Assembly: GCA_016872775.1 (NCBI GenBank)
Contig: VGZA01000019.1
Span: 1 to 64,000 of the forward strand
Direction of reading: 5' to 3'
Source of the DNA: Planctomycetota bacterium
GTDB lineage: Bacteria > Planctomycetota > Planctomycetia > Pirellulales > Pirellulaceae
DNA: 64,000 nucleotides
Shown: in pieces, positions 16,441-24,682 of the stretch
Layout: each line of letters starts with the position of its first letter
Position numbering within the stretch: position 1 is the first letter of the stretch
Notes under the pieces: model-generated
What the model was told of the DNA's origin: nothing
The model's input: the letters and a program-made list of their open reading frames with translations, nothing else
The model's database searches: none
Translations under genes and position numbers: made by a program

Positions 16441-17409
16441 TCACTTGGTCACGCATCTGACAGCTGGGGCAGGATGCCCCAGCCACGACTGCCGGGCCCC
16501 GATACTCGGCTGCAACCAATGGTCCAGGTTCGTTCCCATCAATCGGCCCAGGTGCAGGATGTCGTCTTCGTAATTGTCGAGGATTTCCTGCCGAATCCGC
16601 GGCTCTGGTTCCGTTGGCGGTAAGATCTTTGTATTCCAGCGCCGCAGTAACTCAAGGATTCGCCAGTTCCGGATCCCCAGAATCCGCTTGGCAGTCATCG
16701 CAGCCCGCACGAGGGTCGGAGGGGTTCGTTCCGTGAAATTGGCGATGGAATCGTTACGCTGGATCTTGCGCGGATTGATGCGCGGGAATTCCGAACGGTG
16801 ATCGTCGTCCAGCCCGAGGAACTCAACGATTTCGCGATACACGGTGGCCGTGTCCGTGACAAAATCATCGAAGGAGACGAACTTGACGCACCGATCGCCG
16901 AATTGGCGCAGCCACCGTTCGCTTTGCTCGCCCAACCGGGCTACCTCGTCATACCAGAGCACCTTGTGATCGCGGCAGTAAGCGGGGATCCGCATCCCCG
17001 CCTTGCGGAATCGCACCAGCCGCCAGGCCTTCGAAAAATCACGCTCCGACTCGTCTCGGCTGTAGACCAATTGGGAGTGATACGAAATGACCAGATCCAG
17101 CGGATTGCGCACCAGAATCAGGATGCGCGCGTTGGGCGCATAGGAACGGACTCTCCTGGCCGCCTGGCGCGAATACATGTAGAAGACGGATGCTTCGCCG
17201 ACGCGCGTCTGTTCCGGGGTGGCGGTGGCGAAGAGTCGTTCGTACTCGCGCAGCGTCTTGACATCGCGATATCCAGGAAGATCCGTGGCGAAGTAGTGAG
17301 GTTCCTTGGGTGTGGAGATAAACGCTTGCGGATGGCCGCTCAAGTAGGCGCTCAACGCGGTCGTGCCGCACTTTGGAGCGCCGACGATGAAGAAATTGGG
17401 ACTTGCCAT
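16441..17409 (-). CDS. PAPS-dependent sulfotransferase
   Basis: A 322-residue cytosolic sulfotransferase-fold protein. The 5'-phosphosulfate-binding loop is GAPKCGTTALSAYL (residues 10-23, with Lys13) and the 3'-phosphate site is RNPLDLVISYHSQ (Arg101, Ser109). The family moves sulfate from PAPS to a hydroxyl or amino group of a sugar, lipid or peptide. The start ATG (MASPNFFIVG) leaves the P-loop at the usual distance; the frame also runs open upstream to 17481. The gene begins 13 bases after the flippase stop on the same strand, which points to sulfation of an exported polysaccharide or lipid-linked sugar (inference). Confidence 0.9.
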   Translation of the reverse strand: MASPNFFIVGAPKCGTTALSAYLSGHPQAFISTPKEPHYFATDLPGYRDVKTLREYERLFATATPEQTRVGEASVFYMYSRQAARRVRSYAPNARILILVRNPLDLVISYHSQLVYSRDESERDFSKAWRLVRFRKAGMRIPAYCRDHKVLWYDEVARLGEQSERWLRQFGDRCVKFVSFDDFVTDTATVYREIVEFLGLDDDHRSEFPRINPRKIQRNDSIANFTERTPPTLVRAAMTAKRILGIRNWRILELLRRWNTKILPPTEPEPRIRQEILDNYEDDILHLGRLMGTNLDHWLQPSIGARQSWLGHPAPAVRCVTK

Positions 17410-17422
17410 CGTCCACGCCCTT

Positions 17423-18808
17423 TCAGAAAACGGTCGGGTTGATTCGCAATCGGCGCCACGCAACCGCCACCATCGCGCCATTCCAGATCGCGGTTGTCAC
17501 CGCCGTCGCCATCGCCGCTCCGGTCATCCCGAACCGCGGAATCCAGGTTCCTTGGAGTACCAGCCCTACCAACACAGAGAGAGTCAGGATCGATGCGGCG
17601 GCCCGTTCCTGACCGGTCATGGTCAAGAGAAAACCGACGGACCCGCCCAGCGAGTTGGCGGCATGTCCAGCCAGCAGTACGAGCAACGGCACGTAGCCGC
17701 CCGTGAACTCGCCGCCAAAAAGCCACAAGACCTGCCGTCCAATCGCCGCCAATGCCAAACTCGAAGCCAGGAGAAAACAGCAGACACCGCGCGCCGAGCG
17801 ACGCAAGAATCGCTGCAATGCGTCGCGGTCGCCGGTGGCGTGTAGCTCCGCAATGGTCGACGCTATCAGCATGTTGGCGGCCAGCAATCCAAACGTCGCC
17901 AGACTCGCAATTCGACTCGCCAGCGCATAGATCCCAGCCGACTCGAGATCCTTGAGCAGGCCCAGCAGGACGACGTCCATTTGCCCCAGCAGCAGGTTCA
18001 GGATCGAAATGCACAACAGGGGTATCGACGCGCGATTCCACAAGGGGCGGTCGAATCGCGCAACCACTGTATGCGCCTGGGGTGGAAGTGAGCGCCGCAA
18101 ATACGTCGCGGTGAGCGCTAACGCAAACAGTGTCGCGAGCAGACTACATGCCATCACCTGCGTTGCGCCGACGGTCGGGAGCATGCCACTGCGAGGCCAT
18201 GCGAGCGTCGCGACAAGGCAACCGAGCAACAGTTGCCTGACGATACTCTCCGGCAGGCTCGCTGCCACGATGCGCTTCAGCGAACGTAGTGCGGCCTGCT
18301 TGCAGCCCAGCAGCGCCACGATCGGCAGCGTCGCCAGCATCCACCAGAATGTGATCGATTGGCCGGCGCCGATGGTCCCCCGGAACATCCAGACCACGAA
18401 CGACGCCAGCAGCGCCACAACGAGGCTCGCGCCGAAAGCCAATGCGGCGCTATGGGTCAGCAAGCCACGCAGATGGGGCCAGTCCCCCGTCGCGGCATAG
18501 ACCGAAACGAATCGCGTCAACGACGCGTCCTGACCCGCTCGCCCGACCACGACGAGCAGATTCAGCCAGCTCAATGCATAGGCGTAAATCCCATACTCGC
18601 CGACACCCAAAGTACGGCTCAACAGCAGGTGCAGACCCATACCGAGCCCGGTTGCGAGCAACAGCAGCGCCAGAGAGACACCGACGCCGCGCGGCCACCC
18701 GACGAAGTCCGCCGCCCACGACGGGAGCCGGGAGCGATCGACGCGCAGGCGAAACCAGGTGAGTGCGCGTTCAATGCTTGGCGCGATGCGATCCATCAAA
18801 GATGCCAT
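17423..18808 (-). CDS. polysaccharide flippase (Wzx/MATE-like membrane protein)
   Basis: A protein of about 461 residues with some 12-14 predicted membrane helices, the first near residues 40-65 (VGVSLALLLLATGLGMGLHLLL), followed by the SRTLGVGEYGIYAYALSW segment typical of polysaccharide-biosynthesis flippases. Such proteins turn lipid-linked glycans across the inner membrane. The start at MASLMDRIAPS is supported by gtgggga just upstream. The stop lies 13 bases before the sulfotransferase start, so the two form an operon for a sulfated surface glycan. No glycosyltransferases are adjacent within this window. Confidence 0.85.
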   Translation of the reverse strand: MASLMDRIAPSIERALTWFRLRVDRSRLPSWAADFVGWPRGVGVSLALLLLATGLGMGLHLLLSRTLGVGEYGIYAYALSWLNLLVVVGRAGQDASLTRFVSVYAATGDWPHLRGLLTHSAALAFGASLVVALLASFVVWMFRGTIGAGQSITFWWMLATLPIVALLGCKQAALRSLKRIVAASLPESIVRQLLLGCLVATLAWPRSGMLPTVGATQVMACSLLATLFALALTATYLRRSLPPQAHTVVARFDRPLWNRASIPLLCISILNLLLGQMDVVLLGLLKDLESAGIYALASRIASLATFGLLAANMLIASTIAELHATGDRDALQRFLRRSARGVCCFLLASSLALAAIGRQVLWLFGGEFTGGYVPLLVLLAGHAANSLGGSVGFLLTMTGQERAAASILTLSVLVGLVLQGTWIPRFGMTGAAMATAVTTAIWNGAMVAVAWRRLRINPTVF

Positions 18809-18846
18809 TTCCCCACGGCGGACGGGGTATGGCGTTTGCCCGCGAC

Positions 18847-18876
18847 TTGATTCCAACGCCGATCGGCGGTTATGCT
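18847..18876 (+). promoter_or_regulatory. sigma-70-like promoter for candidate small RNA
   Basis: TTGATT (18847-18852) and TATGCT (18871-18876) are separated by 18 bases, close to a -35/-10 consensus. The predicted start near 18883 is about 80 bases before an intrinsic terminator and no gene lies between. Consensus matches alone are weak evidence in a planctomycete. Confidence 0.4.
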
Positions 18877-18882
18877 ACTTGC

Positions 18883-18963
18883 AACCATCGGACCCGGGTC
18901 TTCGGGGACGTAATTGGCCAGAACCGCCTGAAAGCCGCAATCTTTCGGGCGGTTCGATTTTTG
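18883..18963 (+). ncRNA. candidate orphan small RNA
   Basis: About 80 bases lie between a promoter-like sequence and a good intrinsic terminator. The terminator has a 13-base stem AACCGCCTGAAAG/CTTTCGGGCGGTT (18922-18934 with 18942-18954) closed by a 7-base loop and followed by a T-rich tail. The 5' half can form a small hairpin around CCCGGGTCTTCGGGG. No gene on this strand could use the terminator, and the only ORF across it shows no family likeness. It matches no RNA family that I recognise. It may be a new regulatory RNA or simply a leftover transcription unit. Confidence 0.4.
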
Positions 18964-19560
18964 GACGTGTTAATTGACGAACGAATGCAATCTATCGTTA
19001 AACCCAAGGTCGTCGCCGGAAGTTTCGCACGCTATCGTTTTTTTTTGATTTTAAACTGCTCCGATGCCGGCCACCGCGGAAATCTTTACCGCGGAGTACG
19101 CGGACAGCGCGGAGATATTTAGAGTTATAGTGAGGTCGCCAACGTCTAAGAACCCGCTTAACCACCAACACACTGCGATGATCGTCCGATGACCGACTCC
19201 ACCATGCGCCGCTATTCAACCCGTGCACGGTCGTTTGAGCTTTGGCTCAGACCATGGGGATCCGCGGTGCTGGCATAGCTGCGGGTGATTTCCAGGGGAA
19301 AATAGCTTGGCAGAAAAAGATCGATTTCGTATCGGACGAGTTCGCCTGTCGCGATATCCATATTGCGCATGATTTACCGTGGCTCAGGTAGATCGTTGCC
19401 GTCCATTGCCAAGACTCATCTCCGCCCTCGGATTGCTTCGGCATCATATCGTCGCGCGCCGGGTGCAGCAAGTAACTCGGTACTCGGACTTCGTTCCCCC
19501 GCCCTTCGCTTTCCACGATGCGATGCACGCCGTCGGCCATGCGGTGCTCGCCGCTCGCAG
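18964..19560. other. intergenic region holding gene debris
   Basis: Apart from the DUF6531 scrap at 19212-19370, I see no intact gene. 19018-19056 is T-rich and unlike its surroundings. 19371-19560 may be another decayed coding stretch on the minus strand. Confidence 0.4.
19212..19370 (-). pseudogene. Rhs-type DUF6531 N-terminal scrap
   Basis: A 52-residue reading frame carries NMDIATGELVRYEIDLFL followed by LPSYFPLEITRSYAST. This is the DUF6531 signature that opens the beta-shell of Rhs/YD-repeat proteins (normally x-D-x-x-T-G-x-L...P-L-x-x-x-R-x-Y). The match ends after ADPHGL, where intact proteins continue FGxGW and then run for over 1000 residues. So this is the entry part of an Rhs gene with nearly everything else deleted. 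The minus-strand sequence just upstream (19371-19560) has codon-like composition in another frame (DGVHRIVESEGRG) but I cannot place it. Confidence 0.6.
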
Positions 19561-20682
19561 TCACTCCGCCACGACAGCCCAGTGAATGCTCATTCGGTCT
19601 GGCGTGCCGGCGTAATGTGCGCAAAGCAGGTGACGGTCGTCGAGGCGTCGCAGCGCCGGATGGCCGAAACTCCACTTTCCCATGTCTTCCCAGAATTGTG
19701 CGTAGTCGATGTTCTCATGTCCCTGCGAAAGCCGAGCCTGCTCGCTATGCTCGTAAATCACCAGTCGCTCGGGCCACGTGCGACCGTCGTCGGGCGAACG
19801 CCAGAGTGCCATGGTGCACGGCGAGCGGCGGTCGACCACCAGCAGATTGATCCGGCCCGCATTGTCGATAACCGGGGCCGTGATCTGTCCCTCGATGGGC
19901 GTGGGACGCATCGTGAACTCCCCAGGACAATCGAGCGTTTGGCGCGACCAATGGACCGTTAAATCACACTTGCGTTCGCGATCGTGCGTCCAGTAGAACG
20001 CCAGGAACTCGCCCGATTTCGACAAAGGACATAACCTTTGATCCCAGTAATAGACTCGGTGTTCGGAATCGAGTCCGCTGGGAATAGGATCGGCGAAAGT
20101 CCGCCCAAAATCGCGCGACGACAGGATCCAGGAAGCATGGTTCGCCGGGCGGGGGTCGTCGAATTCCTTGAAACTCTCAAAGGCGAACAACAGCGTGCCG
20201 TCGGGCCAGCCGATGACGGGGCCGGTCATTGCGCAGCCCGCCAATTCGCCCGTCGAGATTTCACGCCACTCGCTCCAGGTCCGCCCGTCATCGGTCGATT
20301 CCGCCACGAGTTGTCTGGAGGCCAGGATTCCTTCCGTGACCGGATTGAACAACGGTCGGGAAGGATCCCGCCGATCGAACCATGTGGTGAAAAGCAATAA
20401 CCGGCCGGGCTGGGGTTCGATCAGTTCGGCGCCGGCCAATGAGCCGGGAATTCCGCCGATGTTGGTGCGGAATTGGTGGCCGTCCAAGGTCCAGGTTTTG
20501 GCGCCGTCGGTCGAACGGCAGACGCCGATCGTCGAATGCGGGGAGTGTTTCGCCGGACCACACTGGAATGCGCTAAGCCAGGTGCCCGACGCCAGTGGGC
20601 AGAGGCTCGTGAAGAACGCGATCTTGCGCGAATCGGGTTGTGCGGACGCATCGTAGACGAGTCCACGATCGACGAGTTTCAT
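19561..20682 (-). CDS. sialidase-fold (Asp-box) protein
   Basis: A 373-residue beta-propeller with at least four Asp-box (BNR) motifs: STDGAKTW, STDDGRTW, SSRDFGRTF and SPDDGRTW. This marks the sialidase/neuraminidase superfamily. No signal peptide is seen, so it may act inside the cell on imported sugars or bind rather than cleave. The arginine triad of true sialidases cannot be assigned with certainty, so a generic exo-sialidase-like call is safer. The start overlaps the SDR stop by 4 bases; it is the last gene of a five-gene catabolic run. Confidence 0.85.
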   Translation of the reverse strand: MKLVDRGLVYDASAQPDSRKIAFFTSLCPLASGTWLSAFQCGPAKHSPHSTIGVCRSTDGAKTWTLDGHQFRTNIGGIPGSLAGAELIEPQPGRLLLFTTWFDRRDPSRPLFNPVTEGILASRQLVAESTDDGRTWSEWREISTGELAGCAMTGPVIGWPDGTLLFAFESFKEFDDPRPANHASWILSSRDFGRTFADPIPSGLDSEHRVYYWDQRLCPLSKSGEFLAFYWTHDRERKCDLTVHWSRQTLDCPGEFTMRPTPIEGQITAPVIDNAGRINLLVVDRRSPCTMALWRSPDDGRTWPERLVIYEHSEQARLSQGHENIDYAQFWEDMGKWSFGHPALRRLDDRHLLCAHYAGTPDRMSIHWAVVAE

Positions 20683-21479
20683 TGCGACTCTCCTTGATTT
20701 GTGCCGGGACGGGTGAGCGGCTGAGTACAGCGTAACCAGAGTCCGCCATCGACGAGCAGCGAAGAGCCGGTGACATAATCGGCGTCGGGCGAGACCAGAA
20801 ATACTGCCGCGCGACCGATTTCCTCGGGGGTGCCGAGTCGGCCCCAGGGCAGTTCGCGCGCGGTTTGGGCCATCGATTCGGCGCCGAACACTTCCCGCTC
20901 CCCTGGCGTGTCGATCCAGCCGGGTTCGATCACATTGACGTTGATACGGTGCGGGAGCAATTCGGCGGCGATCGTTTTCGCCATGGCGATCAGACCGGTC
21001 TTGGCAGCGTTGTAGGCGACCGCGTCGACGTAGGGGATCCTCGCATGCAGGCTGGAAATAAAAACGATCTTGCCGCGTCGACCCGTTTCGACCATATGAC
21101 GTGCAACGAGCTGACTCACATGAAACGCGCTGGTTAACGTGCCTTGGATCGTCCGCTCAAAAACATCCGGGGCCAGTTGCAGAAAGGGAGCCCGGCGCGA
21201 GTACGCCGGATTGGAAACCAGGATATCGATTCCGCCGAGGGCGGAGACCGCTCGCCGCACGATCTGTTCGCAAGATCCACGCTGAAAAATGTCGCCTTCC
21301 ACCAGCGCGGATCGGCGCCCCATCGACTTGATTTGGGCGACGGTGCCTGCCGCTTCCTGATCCCGTCCAAAGTCATTGATCACGACGTCGGCGCCTGCCC
21401 GAGCCAATTCGATCGCGCAGCCCTTGCCGATCCCGCGCGCGGCGCCGGATACAAACGCAATTTTTCCGGCGAGTTCCAT
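20679..21479 (-). CDS. SDR-family NAD(P)-dependent oxidoreductase
   Basis: A 266-residue classical short-chain dehydrogenase. The cofactor motif is SGAARGIGKG (residues 11-20), the FabG-like N-N-A-G position reads SNPAY, and the catalytic residues are Ser142 or Ser143 with Tyr156-x3-Lys160. The end carries the usual GSSLLVDGG. The substrate is probably a sugar, sugar acid or polyol, from its neighbours. It overlaps the preceding Gfo/Idh/MocA gene by one base and the next gene by four, so the three are coupled. Confidence 0.93.
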   Translation of the reverse strand: MELAGKIAFVSGAARGIGKGCAIELARAGADVVINDFGRDQEAAGTVAQIKSMGRRSALVEGDIFQRGSCEQIVRRAVSALGGIDILVSNPAYSRRAPFLQLAPDVFERTIQGTLTSAFHVSQLVARHMVETGRRGKIVFISSLHARIPYVDAVAYNAAKTGLIAMAKTIAAELLPHRINVNVIEPGWIDTPGEREVFGAESMAQTARELPWGRLGTPEEIGRAAVFLVSPDADYVTGSSLLVDGGLWLRCTQPLTRPGTNQGESQ

Positions 21480-22489
21480 CAGGTTTCTCCGCAGTTCCGA
21501 TTACGCACGTTCGTCCAGCCAGGCGGGTCCGATTCCGCGAGGATGCCCAGGTTGACCCGCAACGTCTGCAGCCCCTGCTCCAAGGTGCAGTCGGGGATCC
21601 GGCCCAATTCGATCGCGTCCAGAAATCGATGTGCCTGGATTTCAAACAACTGATCGCGTTCCAACGCCGTGGTCATTCCCTCCTGCCATTCGCTGCCAGG
21701 TTCCCGCATCCATTGCCAGCGGTTCTGGTGAAACTCGATCCGCACCGTTCCGCGCTGGCACACCAGCGTGACGCTGGTTTCGTTGGGGGCCTGGAACTGG
21801 TTCAGCGCGTAGCAGCCCATGACGGGTCCGTGTCGAGTCAGTACGTGCACCGTATCCTCGACTTCCACGCCCGGCAGCGCCAGGTGGGCGGCGTCGGCCA
21901 GCAGGCGGTCGACCGGTCCGACCAGAAATTCCCCCAGGTTGAGCAGGTGGGTCATTGCATCCTGGATCGCGCCGCCGCCCGTTTCCCGTCGTGTGTAATA
22001 GATCTCCCGATAGGCCGGCCGATAAGTAGGAAAGTGCTGCCCGGCATTGACGACGATCTGCAGCGGGGAACCGAATCGATCGCTGATCAGCGCTTCGCGC
22101 ACCGATTGCACCAGCGGATGCGTCCGCAGCACATAGGCCACGGCGGCGACGCATCGTTCGCGTTCGACCGTTTCGCGCAAACGATCGATCCCATCCAATG
22201 TCGTTGCGAGTGGTTTCTCGATCAGCAGGTGGGTTCCACGCTCCGCGAGGCGAATCGCTTGAGGGACGTGAAAGTGCGCGGGAGTACAGACGACGGCGGC
22301 GTCCCAGCGATCGATCAGCGCCTCGTCAAGGTCCGCGAACGCCCGGGCAACTCCGTAGCGATCGCGAACCTGTTGGCGCCGGTCCGCATTCGGTTCGCAA
22401 AACGCCAGTTCCACACGGCCGGTATTGCGAAAGCAGCGCAGATGCCGTTCGCCAATCGATCCGACGCCGATCACCAGCACGCGCAACAT
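21479..22489 (-). CDS. Gfo/Idh/MocA-family oxidoreductase
   Basis: A 336-residue NAD(P)-dependent sugar dehydrogenase. The Rossmann motif VIGVGSIGERH (residues 6-16) opens the protein, followed by the TPAHFH strand and the family signature LLIEKPLAT, whose Lys takes part in catalysis. The C-terminal half is the alpha/beta substrate domain, with GGGAIQDAMTHLLNL supplying the metal/substrate histidine. It starts 3 bases after the aldolase stop and is a paralogue of the first gene of the run. Confidence 0.93.
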   Translation of the reverse strand: MLRVLVIGVGSIGERHLRCFRNTGRVELAFCEPNADRRQQVRDRYGVARAFADLDEALIDRWDAAVVCTPAHFHVPQAIRLAERGTHLLIEKPLATTLDGIDRLRETVERERCVAAVAYVLRTHPLVQSVREALISDRFGSPLQIVVNAGQHFPTYRPAYREIYYTRRETGGGAIQDAMTHLLNLGEFLVGPVDRLLADAAHLALPGVEVEDTVHVLTRHGPVMGCYALNQFQAPNETSVTLVCQRGTVRIEFHQNRWQWMREPGSEWQEGMTTALERDQLFEIQAHRFLDAIELGRIPDCTLEQGLQTLRVNLGILAESDPPGWTNVRNRNCGET

Positions 22490-22492
22490 AAG

Positions 22493-23287
22493 CTAATCCA
22501 AGCGGCGGTCGAAACGGAACCCGAGCCCCGTGAATTCCGCCTGGACTCTCTCCAGGCCTTGTTTCACGAACAGCAGATCGCAGCCATGGGCGATAAACCG
22601 GGCTCCCAATTCCAGCATTTGTCGCGCCTGATCGAGCGATCCCACTGGCAATCCCCAATGCTTGCCGGCGGCCCGAGCGGCGGCGGCGACGCGTTGGATC
22701 GCGTCCTGGATCGTCGGGTGCTGTATCTGGCCCGGGATGCCGTAAAGAATCGACAGGTCGGCGGGCCCGATGAAAAGCACGTCCACACCCGGAACCGCCG
22801 CGATCCGCTCCACCTGCTCCACCGCGCCCGGTTCCTCGATCTGCACCGCCACGAACGTCTGTTCGTTGGCGAACTTCAAGTAATCGATCATCGGCGCTTG
22901 GCAATAAGGCGAATCGGGATTGCCTCCGTCGTAGCCGCGGGTGCCGAGCGGCGCGAACTTGCTCCAGCGGACCACCTCGCGCGCCTCCTCCGCGGATTCG
23001 CAGCGCGGGTAGAGAATTCCCTGCGCGCCGGCTTCCAGCATCCGGCCCAGCCGCATGAACTCGCCTTTCGCCGGGCGAGCCATGATATCGGAAGTTCCCA
23101 CGCGGGCGGCTCGCATCAGCGTCCCGGCGGTCTCCACCGAGTAGGCGTGATGTTCCAGATCCATCCAGATCGCATCGTAGCCCATCAGGCTCGTCAGCTC
23201 ATACATCGACGGGTCGATCAGGTGCAGGCAGGTCACCAGAATCGGTTCGTTGCGGGCTAATTTCGCTCGTACCACACTGCGACGCAT
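22493..23287 (-). CDS. HpcH/HpaI-family aldolase
   Basis: A 264-residue class II pyruvate aldolase of the HpcH/HpaI family, which splits 2-keto-3-deoxy sugar acids or related compounds. Visible are YDAIWMDLEHH, the metal-binding QIEEPGAV, and GVDVLFIGPADLS near the active site. The real start is MRRSVVRAKLARNEP at 23287, backed by aaagg; the longer open frame upstream is a shadow of the dehydrogenase gene. The position between two sugar dehydrogenases suggests oxidation, dehydration and then retro-aldol cleavage of a sugar acid. The exact substrate is unknown. Confidence 0.93.
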   Translation of the reverse strand: MRRSVVRAKLARNEPILVTCLHLIDPSMYELTSLMGYDAIWMDLEHHAYSVETAGTLMRAARVGTSDIMARPAKGEFMRLGRMLEAGAQGILYPRCESAEEAREVVRWSKFAPLGTRGYDGGNPDSPYCQAPMIDYLKFANEQTFVAVQIEEPGAVEQVERIAAVPGVDVLFIGPADLSILYGIPGQIQHPTIQDAIQRVAAAARAAGKHWGLPVGSLDQARQMLELGARFIAHGCDLLFVKQGLERVQAEFTGLGFRFDRRLD

Positions 23288-23313
23288 CGATCTACCTTTC
23301 TGAATTCGCGGAC

Positions 23314-24357
23314 CTAAATTTTGACGAGTTTCCCTGACTTCACCGATTGGGTCTGGCGGTGGCAAAGCGTGATCGCGTCCCGCGCCAGGGCGCCACTGAG
23401 AGTCTCCGAGGGCTTGCCCGACTTCAGTGCGCGGACAACCTCGCTGATTTCGGCTGCGAACGCCGTGATATCGTCGCCGGCCGGCAACGTTGGAGTCAAC
23501 GTCTGTCCTTTGTGGTCGAACACCGTCAGCGGCATCAGGACTTTTCCGCTTCCCCCCGCAACCGCTAGTTCGTATTGCAGCGTCGCTTTCTCGAGGTGAA
23601 TTTCGAATCCATGCGTGAACGAGCGGCTCTGCTGGCGGATGACGCCACTGGTCGCGCTCACGACCAGCGACCGATCGGCGAAATGAAAATGCGTGTTGCA
23701 GTACTCGACCACTTCGCCGCGCATCCGGCCCTGGCTGACGACCGAAGCAGGCATTCCACACAGCAGGCGGATCAGGTGGGCATCGTGAACATGCAGGTCG
23801 ACCAGGGGTCCGCCAACTTTCGCCGGATCGTAGAAATCTTTCAACCAGAGCGGATCGGAAATGATCCGTTTGAAATTGCCGCCGATCATCCGGCCATATT
23901 TGCCGCCGGCTACGATCTTGCGTGCCTCGCTGTATTCCGGAAAGAACGGCAGCACCTGGCCGCAAAACACCTGCTTGCCCGCCTTGTCCGCGGCCGCAAC
24001 CATCCGATCACAATCCCTGGCGGTCAGTGCCATCGGCTTCTCGACCAGGACATGCTTGCCCGCGGCAAGCGCCCGCAGGGTCACATCGAGATGCAAGTCG
24101 GGCGGCAGGCAGATATCGATCAGGTCGAGTTCCGGGTCGGCAATCAGTGCATCGACGTCCGAATAGGCCCCGATCTTTCGCAAGTCGACCTGTTCGCCAC
24201 GAGGTCCAAAATTGCCTTGAATGCTCGTCCAGTCGCCAGCCAGCTTGCTCGGATCGCGCGTGCAGATCGCCGTCAGGCGGATCCCGCGCACCCGCTGGTA
24301 TGCCAGATAGTGGATCCAACCCATGAAACCAATACCGGCGATCCCCACGCGTATCAT
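23314..24357 (-). CDS. Gfo/Idh/MocA-family oxidoreductase
   Basis: A 347-residue protein and the first gene of the operon. The Rossmann motif is GIAGIGFMGWIH (residues 5-16). HVLVEKPMAL carries the catalytic Lys and GGPLVDLHVHDAHLIR the substrate-domain histidine. The start ATG at 24357 is preceded by ggag at good distance. The frame runs open to 24765, but that upstream part is an artefact overlapping the next, divergent gene. It probably oxidises a sugar or inositol-like substrate. The promoter should lie in 24358-24682. Confidence 0.93.
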   Translation of the reverse strand: MIRVGIAGIGFMGWIHYLAYQRVRGIRLTAICTRDPSKLAGDWTSIQGNFGPRGEQVDLRKIGAYSDVDALIADPELDLIDICLPPDLHLDVTLRALAAGKHVLVEKPMALTARDCDRMVAAADKAGKQVFCGQVLPFFPEYSEARKIVAGGKYGRMIGGNFKRIISDPLWLKDFYDPAKVGGPLVDLHVHDAHLIRLLCGMPASVVSQGRMRGEVVEYCNTHFHFADRSLVVSATSGVIRQQSRSFTHGFEIHLEKATLQYELAVAGGSGKVLMPLTVFDHKGQTLTPTLPAGDDITAFAAEISEVVRALKSGKPSETLSGALARDAITLCHRQTQSVKSGKLVKI

Positions 24358-24682
24358 CGCTTCGTCTCCGCGCCCACCCGACAATGTAAATCTGCGATCC
24401 CCAGTCCCAACGTCGATCCGGGGTCCCCGGGAATTCCCAAAGCCACCCATCTTAACAGTGCCGTGGTTCCAGAGAAGATGGATCAGGAAAGAAAAATGGG
24501 TGAAGCTGGGAAAAATAGGATCGGACCGCGCCGATCGTCGATAAAGTACCGGTCTGCGAATGCACGGTCGACCTTGCGACCGACATCGATTCGTGCGACA
24601 ATTTTCCCGCTCGAAAGGACTCGACGGGACGCACGAACGGGACTCGCGTGGCACGAACGGGACTCGCGTGGAAGGTACAGGG
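24358..24682. other. divergent promoter region
   Basis: These 325 bases lie between the first gene of the minus-strand sugar operon and the plus-strand TPR gene and should hold both promoters. No protein-like stretch is recognised. The right end contains a 20-bp tandem duplication. Confidence 0.5.
24631..24670. repeat. 20-bp tandem duplication
   Basis: gcacgaacgggactcgcgtg occurs twice head to tail with no mismatch, just upstream of the TPR gene start at 24683. A partial third copy (cgacgggac) precedes it. Being perfect, it is likely recent. Confidence 0.9.

Noticed and set aside
21629-23260. Plus-strand ORF of 543 codons
   Set aside because: Antisense to the Gfo/Idh/MocA and HpcH/HpaI genes, both clearly recognised.
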